Shown: positions 7,655 to 14,306 of the stretch, piece by piece
How positions within the stretch are numbered: position 1 is the first letter of the stretch
Layout of the letters: every line of letters starts with the position of its first letter
DNA from: Oscillospiraceae bacterium
GTDB taxonomy: Bacteria; Bacillota; Clostridia; Oscillospirales; Ruminococcaceae
Direction: 5' to 3'
DNA length: 16,587 nt
NCBI GenBank assembly: GCA_017483405.1
Contig: JAFUWP010000453.1
Location: forward strand, 1 to 16,587
The notes under the pieces: model-generated
What the model was told of the DNA's origin: nothing
The model's database searches: none
Seen by the model: the letters and a program-made list of their open reading frames with translations, nothing else
Program-made: the position numbers and the translations under genes

Positions 7655-7677
7655 TTCTATGAAAGATATGCTAAAAT
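7649..7677 (+). promoter_or_regulatory. Sigma-A-type promoter of the EAL-ychF-cdd unit
   Basis: -35 TTGCAA at 7649-7654, 17-bp spacer, -10 TAAAAT at 7672-7677. Transcription should start near 7684, about 31 nt before the TTG start at 7715. The promoter position rules out in-frame start codons further left, such as the TTG at 7625. Confidence 0.8.
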
Positions 7678-7714
7678 AGAGTATAGAAAATATATAACAG
7701 AAAGGGTGAAACGA

Positions 7715-10435
7715 TTGGGAATTTTTTCTTTTACACGTCAGAACAAGATGTCTGTGTCATCTGACTGGAAACTGTTCGCTGAAATGTTCCAGCAGATAGG
7801 CGCATTTGTATACCGTGAACCGATTCAGACAGCTTTTTTTGATGAAAATGCACAGAGGATTCTCGGAGTCCCGAAAACATTACAGAAAGATGAATATCAG
7901 GGGGTTATTAAAAAACTATCAGAATCGCCCGTACCGGAGGAACAGAATTTATATCTGCTGAAAACAGGCTCAGAAAAACGCTGGATTCGTATGCAGATAA
8001 CCCATCGGAACGGCGAAGAAATCGGCTTTATCGAAGAAATGACAAATCGTCTGTCACGTATGGAAACGAATCAGGCCGAATATGATACTGTGACGAATAT
8101 GCTGAATTTCCCTGCCTTTTCGGGGATAGTGCAGAAAAATCTGCAAACTTCCGGAAAGCTTTGTCTTGCGGCAGTTCGTGTCACGGGACTGGATAAGATT
8201 GCCGATTTTTCTTCGGCAGGCGATACGGATAACTGTATGGCATCCGTAGCAGAAGTGCTTAACCGGTTTGCAGATGAAAAAATTCTGTTTGCAGTAAAAG
8301 GCTTTCAGGAATTTTATGCATGTTTCATCGGCGTGGAAGAACAGGCCGTTCTGATGCAACTGGAGCAGATGCGTCAGGCAGTATCGGAATGTACCATTTC
8401 AGATGCCTTCGGGCAGTTATTGCAGGATGAAAAGCATAACAGCATTGATTTACATGCCGGACTTGCCTTTTTCCCGTCAGAAGGGAACAGCGTCCGCGAA
8501 CTGATTACCCGTGCAGAATTCGCGCTGTTTGAAACAAAACATGACAGTCACAATGCAATTATCCGTTTTTCCAATGATGACTTCGAGCGCAAAAAGGATG
8601 AATACCGCGAAGAACAGTTATTTGATACCATCATGCGTGAAAATCAGCTGACATATCATTTTCAGCCGATTATTGATGCACATACCGGAGAAGTCGCCGG
8701 CTATGAAACGCTGATGCGTTCGGAACACTTCTCGCCGGAACAGATGCTTTCTCTTGCAGAAAAATACGGCAGACTTTACGAAATCGAAAAAGCAACATTA
8801 TTCAATGCTCTGAAATTTTTAAGTCAGAATCAGAATGCCTTTTCTAACCGGAAATTATTCATCAATTCGATACCGACTTCTCAGCTCAGTGAAAGCGATT
8901 TCAATGAATTAAGAGTCACTTATGAAGATTTATTCGAGAAAATTGTTATCGAAATTATTGAACAGTCCGAAGGTTCAGAAGAAATGCTCGAACTTCTGAA
9001 ACGCAGATGCAAAGACCTGAAATCTCAGCTGGCGATTGATGACTACGGCAGTGGGTATGCCAATACCGCCACACTCCTGAAGAATATGCCGCAGTATGTC
9101 AAGATAGATATTGAATTGATTTCGGGTATCTGCAAGAATACGAAGAAACAGCAGTTAGTGGCCGGTATCATTGATTATGCACATGAAAATCAGATTACGG
9201 TACTTGCCGAAGGTGTCGAAGAAGAAGCCGATATGAAAACACTCATCCGGATGGGTGTAGACCTGATTCAGGGATTCTATGCGGCAAGGCCGAAGCCTTA
9301 TCTTCTGGAAGAAATCTCGAAGGAAATCCGTGATGTAATTATCACAACCAATCTGGAAAATTCTGCCGGACAGAAGAAAATCTATAATGTCCATAATGAT
9401 GAAACTCTGGATTTAGTAGATTTGGCATTGCAGAACTATACAGATATTCATATTTTCCGTCATCAGGTAACCATCATCGGCGACCCTGAAAAAACCGTTC
9501 CGATGCATATCGCGATTATGGAAAATCACAGCTGTGAAGTGCGTCTCCGGAATGTGAATATGATTTCGCAGGATAAGCCCTGTATCAGCATCGGGAACTA
9601 TGCACAGCTGACGCTGATTGCCGAAGGGGTAAACACCTGTAACTATATGGGCATCCGTGTACCGGAGGGAGCATTTTTCCATCTGCTGGGCAGTGGTGAT
9701 TTAAAAATCGACTGTTATTCCAAATTCGGTTATGGCATCGGCGGAGACTGCAACAGCAGTTACGGCTGTATCACGCTGGAATCGACAGGCCGGACGGAAA
9801 TTATCTGCAACAGTGACCGGAGTATCGGCATCGGAGGCGGCACAAATCCGGATGATTCTGAAATCTGTCTGGAATCCGGTACAGTCTGCGTGAATGTCGG
9901 TTCGCCGAATGCGCTCGGCATCGGCTGTTCAGAGGGAAATTCCCTTATCTATGCCAATCCCAGCTGTGAACTGCATCTGGATGTGAACGGCATCAGCAGT
10001 GTCGGGATGGGAAGTCTTTCCGGCGAAACGCATATCAAGTGCTATTCGGATGTAAAATTCAACGGTGCAGGCAGTAAAGTAGTCGGCATCGGCGTTCTGA
10101 ACAAGGGCGAAGGCGAAATTCTGGTAGCAGATGCAAAACTGAAATTCTATATGCGGACGAATTTCGGGACATGCATCGGCACAATCGGCGGAAGTGTGAA
10201 TGTCGAAACAGCACGGTGCAGAATTGAAGTCAATGCCGAAGGCGGAGAAATCACGGGTATCGGCGATGCAAAGGGCAGCGGAGATGTCACGCTCGACCAT
10301 ACGGAACTGAAAGCCTATATTCTGGCGGCAAAACCCCATGAAGCCGGTTCTAAGACAGGTCAGTTCAGCATGAAAAGCAGCAGCATTATTGCTGATATTA
10401 ATGATAAACACAATACACAGGAAACAGGAGAGTAA
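7715..10435 (+). CDS. c-di-GMP phosphodiesterase (degenerate GGDEF-EAL) with repeat-built C-terminal domain
   Basis: A 906-residue cytoplasmic protein without membrane segments. A PAS-like N-terminus (about 10-110) leads into a GGDEF-type domain (about 120-280) whose active-site motif is GFQEF (196-200), so cyclase activity is unlikely. The EAL domain (about 310-545) keeps all the metal and catalytic positions I can place: Glu331 in ETL, Asn384, Glu413/Glu416, Asp442-Asp443 in DDYGSGY, Lys463, Glu499/Glu502 in AEGVEEE, and Gln519 in IQGFYAARP. It should therefore hydrolyse c-di-GMP. The last 350 residues are unusual: from about 670 on, a G-[IM]-G motif recurs every 27-31 residues at least seven times, which suggests a beta-solenoid. 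The TTG start is chosen for GAAAGGGTG 6 bases upstream and for the promoter position. The stop is 5 bp before ychF. Confidence 0.9.
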   Translation: MGIFSFTRQNKMSVSSDWKLFAEMFQQIGAFVYREPIQTAFFDENAQRILGVPKTLQKDEYQGVIKKLSESPVPEEQNLYLLKTGSEKRWIRMQITHRNGEEIGFIEEMTNRLSRMETNQAEYDTVTNMLNFPAFSGIVQKNLQTSGKLCLAAVRVTGLDKIADFSSAGDTDNCMASVAEVLNRFADEKILFAVKGFQEFYACFIGVEEQAVLMQLEQMRQAVSECTISDAFGQLLQDEKHNSIDLHAGLAFFPSEGNSVRELITRAEFALFETKHDSHNAIIRFSNDDFERKKDEYREEQLFDTIMRENQLTYHFQPIIDAHTGEVAGYETLMRSEHFSPEQMLSLAEKYGRLYEIEKATLFNALKFLSQNQNAFSNRKLFINSIPTSQLSESDFNELRVTYEDLFEKIVIEIIEQSEGSEEMLELLKRRCKDLKSQLAIDDYGSGYANTATLLKNMPQYVKIDIELISGICKNTKKQQLVAGIIDYAHENQITVLAEGVEEEADMKTLIRMGVDLIQGFYAARPKPYLLEEISKEIRDVIITTNLENSAGQKKIYNVHNDETLDLVDLALQNYTDIHIFRHQVTIIGDPEKTVPMHIAIMENHSCEVRLRNVNMISQDKPCISIGNYAQLTLIAEGVNTCNYMGIRVPEGAFFHLLGSGDLKIDCYSKFGYGIGGDCNSSYGCITLESTGRTEIICNSDRSIGIGGGTNPDDSEICLESGTVCVNVGSPNALGIGCSEGNSLIYANPSCELHLDVNGISSVGMGSLSGETHIKCYSDVKFNGAGSKVVGIGVLNKGEGEILVADAKLKFYMRTNFGTCIGTIGGSVNVETARCRIEVNAEGGEITGIGDAKGSGDVTLDHTELKAYILAAKPHEAGSKTGQFSMKSSSIIADINDKHNTQETGE
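9734..10340 (+). repeat. Tandem 27-31-codon protein repeat (G-[IM]-G units) inside the EAL protein
   Basis: Codons for the first Gly of the unit (or its equivalent) fall at 9734, 9827, 9917, 10004, 10085, 10172 and 10256, giving steps of 31, 30, 29, 27, 29 and 28 codons. Each unit reads roughly GIG-x3-5-G-x-I/V-x-L-x-small-x-C/E-hydrophobic-x-V. Alternating hydrophobic residues and conserved glycines at turns are typical of parallel beta-helix coils. A weaker earlier copy (MGIRVPEGAFF) lies near 9645. Confidence 0.75.
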
Positions 10436-10440
10436 GATTT

Positions 10441-11535
10441 ATGAAATTAGGTATGGTAGGATTACCGAATGTCGGAAAAAGTACATTATTCAACGCGCTG
10501 ACGAATGCAGGAGCACAGTCAGCAAACTATCCGTTCTGTACGATTGAGAAAAATATCGGTGTAGTATCCGTTCCGGACAGTCGTCTTGACTATCTGGCGA
10601 AGATGTACGAACCGGACAGCTTTAAGCCGGCGACTCTGGAATTTGTGGATATTGCAGGCCTTGTGAAAGGCGCATCGAAGGGCGAAGGCTTAGGGAACAA
10701 GTTCCTTGCGGATATTCGCGAAGTGGATGCTATCGTGCATGTTGTCCGCTGTTTTGAAGATATGGATATTATCCATGTAGATGGCAGTATCAATCCGGCA
10801 CGTGATATTGAAACTATCAATCTGGAGCTGATTTTTGCAGATTTGGAAATGGTGCAGAGAAGAATCGACAGAGCGAAGAAACTGCTCAAAGGCGATAAGA
10901 AAGCGCAAGTACAAGTAGATTTCTTTGAACGTCTGGCGGCGCATCTGGAAGACGGCAAATCCGCAAGAAGTTTTGAAATCACGGAAGATGAACAGGCTTT
11001 CATGCATGATACGCCTCTGCTGTCGGCGAAACCTGTCATTTACGCGGCAAATCTCTGCGAAGCGGATTTTACGGGCAATCTTGAGGAACAGGAACATTAT
11101 CAGGCTGTCAAGAAAATCGCCGAAGAAGAAAACGCGGCTGTTCTGCCCATCTGCGCCCAGACAGAAGCGGAAATCGCAGACATGTCCGATGAGGATAAGG
11201 CAATGTTCTTGGAAGAATTAGGCCTTGAAGAATCCGGACTGAACAGAATCATCCAGACAGGTTATAGCTTATTAGGTCTGATTTCGTTCCTGACAGCCGG
11301 AAAGCAGGAAGTTCGTGCATGGACCATCACCAAAGGCACGAAAGCACCGCAGGCGGCCGGAAAGATTCATACAGATTTCGAGAAAGGCTTTATCCGTGCC
11401 GAAATTGTCGCATTTGATGATTTGGAGAAATGCGGTTCGATGGCGGCGGCCAGAGAACAGGGCATGTTAAGACTCGAAGGCAAGGAATATATCATGCAGG
11501 ATGGTGATATTGTTGAATTCCGATTCAATGTATAA
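10441..11535 (+). CDS. ychF: Ribosome-binding ATPase YchF (Obg-like, OLA1 family)
   Basis: A universally conserved P-loop ATPase of the TRAFAC class that associates with ribosomes and is linked to stress responses. At 364 residues it has the normal length. G1 is GLPNVGKS (7-14), switch II/G3 is DIAGLVKGAS (70-79), and the G4 position reads NLCE (204-207). The NxxE form in place of NKxD is what gives this family ATP rather than GTP preference. A coiled-coil region (about 125-185) is inserted in the G domain, and the C-terminal TGS domain closes the protein (REQGMLRLEGKEY...GDIVEFRFNV). AGGAG lies about 10 bases before the ATG. The gene follows the EAL protein by 5 bp and overlaps cdd by 8 bp, so the three should share a transcript. 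Confidence 0.97.
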   Translation: MKLGMVGLPNVGKSTLFNALTNAGAQSANYPFCTIEKNIGVVSVPDSRLDYLAKMYEPDSFKPATLEFVDIAGLVKGASKGEGLGNKFLADIREVDAIVHVVRCFEDMDIIHVDGSINPARDIETINLELIFADLEMVQRRIDRAKKLLKGDKKAQVQVDFFERLAAHLEDGKSARSFEITEDEQAFMHDTPLLSAKPVIYAANLCEADFTGNLEEQEHYQAVKKIAEEENAAVLPICAQTEAEIADMSDEDKAMFLEELGLEESGLNRIIQTGYSLLGLISFLTAGKQEVRAWTITKGTKAPQAAGKIHTDFEKGFIRAEIVAFDDLEKCGSMAAAREQGMLRLEGKEYIMQDGDIVEFRFNV

Positions 11536-11917
11536 TCCGGCGCATCTGCTGAATCTCGCGGAACAGGCACGGAGAAATGCTTACTGTAAGTATTCGGGAT
11601 TTGCAGTCGGCGCGGCTCTGCTGACAGAATCAGGAGTAATTTACACGGGATGCAATATCGAGAACAGTTCATATCCGGTAGGAATCTGCGCGGAGCGGGT
11701 AACCTTCGGGAAGGCGATTTCTGACGGACATCGGAAGTTTAAAGCAATCGCGATAGCCGGCGCACCGGAGCAGGAGCAGAAAACGGCATTCTGTCCGCCG
11801 TGCGGTATGTGCCGTCAGTTCATGAGCGAATTCTGTGAGGATGATTTTGAAATTATCCTGTCCGATAAGATTTATCATATAAAAGAATTACTTCCGGTAA
11901 GTTTTGGCCTGAAATAA
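11528..11917 (+). CDS. cdd: Cytidine deaminase (tetrameric type)
   Basis: Hydrolytic deamination of cytidine and deoxycytidine to uridine and deoxyuridine in pyrimidine salvage. At 129 residues it matches the short homotetrameric form. Zinc ligands and catalytic residues are visible: CAE at 54-56 (Cys54 ligand, Glu56 proton shuttle) and PCGMCRQ at 91-97 (Cys92 and Cys95). GCNIENSSYP (41-50) is the usual substrate loop. I chose the ATG at 11528, which overlaps the ychF stop by 8 bases, because it gives a family-length N-terminus (MYNPAHLLNLAEQARRNAY). Upstream alternatives at 11501, 11510 and 11513 cannot be excluded, and no strong SD marks any of them. No separate terminator is seen before the small-RNA promoter 15 bp downstream. 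Confidence 0.93.
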   Translation: MYNPAHLLNLAEQARRNAYCKYSGFAVGAALLTESGVIYTGCNIENSSYPVGICAERVTFGKAISDGHRKFKAIAIAGAPEQEQKTAFCPPCGMCRQFMSEFCEDDFEIILSDKIYHIKELLPVSFGLK

Positions 11918-11931
11918 TTCTGAAAAAGCAC

Positions 11932-11960
11932 TTGACAAATCACAAATTATACTGTATAAT
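11932..11960 (+). promoter_or_regulatory. Consensus promoter of the antitoxin small RNA
   Basis: Perfect TTGACA (11932-11937), 17-bp spacer, perfect TATAAT (11955-11960). No open reading frame with an SD follows, and a terminator hairpin comes within 75 bp, so the product should be a short noncoding RNA starting near 11967. Confidence 0.9.
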
Positions 11961-11966
11961 ATAAGA

Positions 11967-12032
11967 GAAGTAATGATATTCCACGGGACTCAAAAAAAGA
12001 ACACTCGGAGATGGCAGTCTCCGAGTGTTTTT
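11967..12032 (+). ncRNA. Candidate type I antitoxin RNA (RNAII-like), about 65 nt
   Basis: Defined by a consensus promoter ending at 11960 and an intrinsic terminator ending at 12032. Its 5' part (11971-11992) repeats the sequence at 12127-12152 with two 2-nt gaps, and its terminator arm plus loop (12005-12017) repeats 12170-12183 with one 1-nt gap. Those two distant segments are the complement of the toxin mRNA's start-codon region and of its extreme 5' leader. The RNA can therefore pair with the toxin mRNA on both sides of the SD and over the GTG start. The terminator loop TGGCAG is fully complementary to CTGCCA in the toxin leader and could nucleate pairing. Size, convergent orientation and shared terminator match RNAII of the pAD1 par locus; transcription and function are inferred. 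Confidence 0.8.
11992..12032. terminator. Bidirectional intrinsic terminator shared by toxin mRNA and antitoxin RNA
   Basis: ACACTCGGAGA (12001-12011) and TCTCCGAGTGT (12018-12028) form a perfect 11-bp stem around the loop TGGCAG. On the plus strand it is followed by four more T (12029-12032). On the minus strand the seven A at 11992-11998 become a T tract. It ends both convergent transcripts and probably also any cdd read-through. Confidence 0.9.
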
Positions 12033-12052
12033 GTGCTGTGCTGCCTTTAGTT

Positions 12053-12142
12053 TTACTTCTTATGACTGTCCAGCCACTTGCAGATGTAGTATGTAACTAC
12101 CCCTGCTGCGACAGAAATAAGAAAATTAATGATAAATTCCAC
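12053..12142 (-). CDS. Fst-like small membrane toxin of a par-type type I toxin-antitoxin module
   Basis: A 29-residue peptide starting MEFIINFLISVAAGVV. Residues 3-21 form one membrane helix, and the tail from Lys22 is charged (KWLDSHKK). A single helix with a Gly in its second half, then W-L-D and a polar tail, resembles Fst-superfamily toxins (33 residues in pAD1), though sequence identity is limited. The GTG at 12142 has a perfect AAGGAGGTGA whose GGAGG core lies 10 bases upstream. A consensus promoter places the mRNA 5' end near 12184, giving a leader of about 42 nt. TCTCC in that leader could pair with GGAGG and hide the SD. The expected action is membrane damage or interference with the envelope when unpaired with its antitoxin RNA; this is family knowledge, not shown here. 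The peptide is too short for ordinary gene callers. Confidence 0.82.
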   Translation of the reverse strand: MEFIINFLISVAAGVVTYYICKWLDSHKK

Positions 12143-12190
12143 GGGTGACTCACCTCCTTCCCGTTACGGTCGGAGATTGGCAGCATGTTT

Positions 12191-12219
12191 ATTATAACAT
12201 AAGAATCTGTTTTTGTCAA
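12191..12219 (-). promoter_or_regulatory. Consensus promoter of the toxin mRNA
   Basis: Read leftwards: TTGACA at 12219-12214, a 17-bp spacer, TATAAT at 12196-12191. Expected start near 12184. It has the same box sequences and spacing as the antitoxin promoter. Confidence 0.9.
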
Positions 12220-12237
12220 TTACTGTTTTTTTCTGTC

Positions 12238-12275
12238 AAAAAAATACCCTGCTGAACATATCAGCAGGGTATTTT
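12238..12275 (-). terminator. Intrinsic terminator of the solute-binding protein gene
   Basis: A perfect 15-bp inverted repeat (12241-12255 and 12261-12275, core ACCCTGCTGA/TCAGCAGGGT) with loop ACATA lies 15 bp after the stop codon. On the minus strand it is followed by a T tract (A run at 12238-12244). It also insulates the toxin promoter from the gene on its right. Confidence 0.9.
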
Positions 12276-12289
12276 AATATCATCATAAT

Positions 12290-13687
12290 TTACTGGATAG
12301 CGGCATTATAGGTATCGAGAACGGCATCAATCGCAGATGACCAGTTATCGCGCAGAACAGCCCAAGAATCCACTTGGTCGGAATAGTTCAGCAGACCATC
12401 CATGAGGTTATTCATGATACCTCTGGTTTCGTAGGTATAATCGCCATCGCCGTACATGGTACTGCCCATACCGTAACCGAAATCGAATACGGTAACAGTA
12501 TCCTGCTTATAGGACTGGATAGCATCATACTGTTCCTCGGTGACGAAGCCCAGCAACAGACCGGAAGCGGATTTCTCCTGAATCAGAGCCTTTTCCTTAG
12601 CGGCGGCTCTGTAGGATTCTTCTGTTTCGGCGAGTCTTTCACAATAGATATATCTTGCGACAGCATCACCCTTTTCGGAGTTCTTGACGAGCATTTTGGC
12701 CGCATAGTTGCCGCAGAGATAATACTCATCGGAATCAGGAGATTTCGGGAACGGAACAACCATTAAATCAGCATCCTGATTTGCGGCATTAGAACCGGAA
12801 AGTGACCAGTCAGCCATGCCGTAGAACAGAACGTCATGCGTATCGGGGAAGTTGCCGAACCAGCCGGACTCATAAAGACCGAGGCTCTGCATTTCTGCCA
12901 TGAGATTTTCAGCGGCTTCAATATCGGGGTCAGAGATATTATTTGTGAATTTCTTACCATCGAAGTTGATGACAGTTTTACCGGTAGACTGCACCATAGC
13001 TTGTCCGAACCAGCCACAGATACCATAACGGTCATCGCCGTTCTTGACGAATTTTTTCATCATTTCCATGAAGACATCCCAGTCCCAGTCGCCGTCCTGA
13101 TAGAGTTCATACGGGTCATCGAGGCCGTTTTCCTGACACATCTGGCGGCTGTAGGTAATCAGCAGAGGGTCGGAGACAGCATAAGGCACGACATAATGTT
13201 TGCCGTTATACTCATACATATCGATAGCACTTCTGATACCATCCCAGATAGGGTCACTGAGGTCGATATAATCATCGAGCGGCTCATACTGATTTTTATA
13301 AACGCCGTTCGGGAGGGCATCCCATTCGTAGGGGAACATATCGACAGGGTCGCCGCCGAGGATTCTGTTTGTGAGGGTATCGAATTTATTTTCGGAAGTA
13401 CACTGAATCCAGTTAATTTTTCCGCCGAACTGGTCTTCAAACAGGGTGAGGGCAACAGAACGGTCGTTATTATTAGTCGGATTGATATCATAAGTAGCAA
13501 GCCAGTAGATTTCCTGACCGCTGATATCTTTCATAGAATCCTGCACGGCGGCAGTTTCAACAGCAACATCATCTTCCTCCTTATAGTGGCTGCTGTCCTC
13601 AGCAGTTTCTTCTTTAGAGCAGGCGGTCATAGCGAACACGAGGGACAGGCTCATAATGCCTGCAAAAATTTTGATTAATTTCTTCAA
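12290..13687 (-). CDS. Extracellular solute-binding lipoprotein (ABC sugar-transport type), orphan
   Basis: A 465-residue lipoprotein. The signal peptide (MKKLIKIFAGIMSLSLVFAMTAC) ends in a lipobox with Cys23, followed by a long acidic linker (about 24-55). The mature part has the two-lobe family-1 solute-binding pattern: TLFEDQFGGKINWIQ near 83-97, GGDPVDMFPYEWDALPNG near 112-129, PYAVSDPLLITYSR near 170-183, and repeated aromatic residues (WDWDVF, GWFG) typical of carbohydrate pockets. It should deliver an oligosaccharide to a membrane transporter, but no permease or ATPase gene is adjacent, so it relies on components elsewhere. The start is TTG at 13687: an in-frame TGA lies 9 bases upstream and the signal peptide begins here; the SD is weak. 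It has its own consensus promoter, operator-like repeats and terminator, so it is monocistronic. Confidence 0.92.
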   Translation of the reverse strand: MKKLIKIFAGIMSLSLVFAMTACSKEETAEDSSHYKEEDDVAVETAAVQDSMKDISGQEIYWLATYDINPTNNNDRSVALTLFEDQFGGKINWIQCTSENKFDTLTNRILGGDPVDMFPYEWDALPNGVYKNQYEPLDDYIDLSDPIWDGIRSAIDMYEYNGKHYVVPYAVSDPLLITYSRQMCQENGLDDPYELYQDGDWDWDVFMEMMKKFVKNGDDRYGICGWFGQAMVQSTGKTVINFDGKKFTNNISDPDIEAAENLMAEMQSLGLYESGWFGNFPDTHDVLFYGMADWSLSGSNAANQDADLMVVPFPKSPDSDEYYLCGNYAAKMLVKNSEKGDAVARYIYCERLAETEESYRAAAKEKALIQEKSASGLLLGFVTEEQYDAIQSYKQDTVTVFDFGYGMGSTMYGDGDYTYETRGIMNNLMDGLLNYSDQVDSWAVLRDNWSSAIDAVLDTYNAAIQ

Positions 13688-13735
13688 AACGCATCACACA
13701 CTTTCTGTAATAATTTTTTGCATAACGGGTTTATG

Positions 13736-13788
13736 CAGTTATATTTATTATAACTGTTTTTTCACAGAATGTCAATATCTTTGTGAAA
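13736..13788. promoter_or_regulatory. Promoter of the solute-binding protein gene with two nested inverted repeats
   Basis: On the minus strand, TTGACA (13775-13770), 17-bp spacer, TATAAT (13752-13747). CAGTTATA/TATAACTG (13736-13743 and 13749-13756, 5-nt centre) covers the -10 and the start site. TTTCACA/TGTGAAA (13760-13766 and 13782-13788) flanks the -35. Both are placed where a repressor could block RNA polymerase. Confidence 0.75.
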
Positions 13789-13828
13789 TTTTTTCTGGAT
13801 TTAATGTTTAATTTATGAATTGATTAAA

Positions 13829-14269
13829 TTATTTGCTATAAAAATCTCTCTGTTCGACAGCGAGGGCATCACAGCGTTCATTTTCGGGATGACCGGCATG
13901 GCCTTTGACCCAGATAAAGTTAACATCATGAACGGCTAATAATTTGAGCATTTCTTCCCATAAGTCGATATTCAGAGCCGGTTTGCCGTCTGATTTTTTC
14001 CAGTTTTTCTTTTTCCATGAGTAGACCCATTTTTTTGTGATGCTGTCAACAACATATTTGCTGTCAGTGGTGACAGTAACGGAGCAGGGTTCTTTGAGTT
14101 TTTTAAGTCCTTCGATAACGGCAGTCATTTCCATACGGTTATTAGTAGTATCGGGCGCACCGCCGGAGAATTCTTTTTCATAATCTCCATAGCGGAGAAT
14201 TGTACCCCATCCGCCAGCCCCGGGGTTACCGGAGCAAGCACCATCAGTAAACATTTCGATATGTTTCAT
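13829..14269 (-). CDS. rnhA: Ribonuclease HI
   Basis: Degrades the RNA strand of RNA-DNA hybrids (R-loops, replication primers). 146 residues, the E. coli type. The four carboxylates of the two-metal site are visible: Asp9 in FTDGAC, Glu47 in NNRMEMTA, Asp69 in TTDSKYV and Asp134 in ERCDALA, with the catalytic His123 in KGHAGHPEN. The basic handle loop (SWKKKNWKKSDGKP, about 84-97) is present, so it is the handle-containing class with strong hybrid binding. AGAGG lies 5 bases before the ATG. It follows ackA in the same direction with a 99-bp gap holding a GC-rich hairpin, and the solute-binding protein promoter lies just downstream. No clear terminator follows its stop. Confidence 0.97.
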   Translation of the reverse strand: MKHIEMFTDGACSGNPGAGGWGTILRYGDYEKEFSGGAPDTTNNRMEMTAVIEGLKKLKEPCSVTVTTDSKYVVDSITKKWVYSWKKKNWKKSDGKPALNIDLWEEMLKLLAVHDVNFIWVKGHAGHPENERCDALAVEQRDFYSK

Positions 14270-14306
14270 AAAAACCTCTTTTCTGGATAAATCCGGAGAG
14301 ACAGCA

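Noticed and set aside
12134..12155. An alternative toxin-region frame starting at the GTG within the SD (GTGAGTCACCCG)
   Set aside because: It would start within the SD itself and encode a short peptide (18 codons) without the helix-plus-charged-tail pattern.
12836..13678. A 280-codon plus-strand open frame opposite the solute-binding protein
   Set aside because: The minus strand encodes an obvious lipoprotein with promoter and terminator; the plus frame has no SD or promoter and looks like an antisense shadow.
13790..13828. An rnhA terminator after its stop codon
   Set aside because: Only weak AT-only complementarities are present, without a stable stem or T tract.
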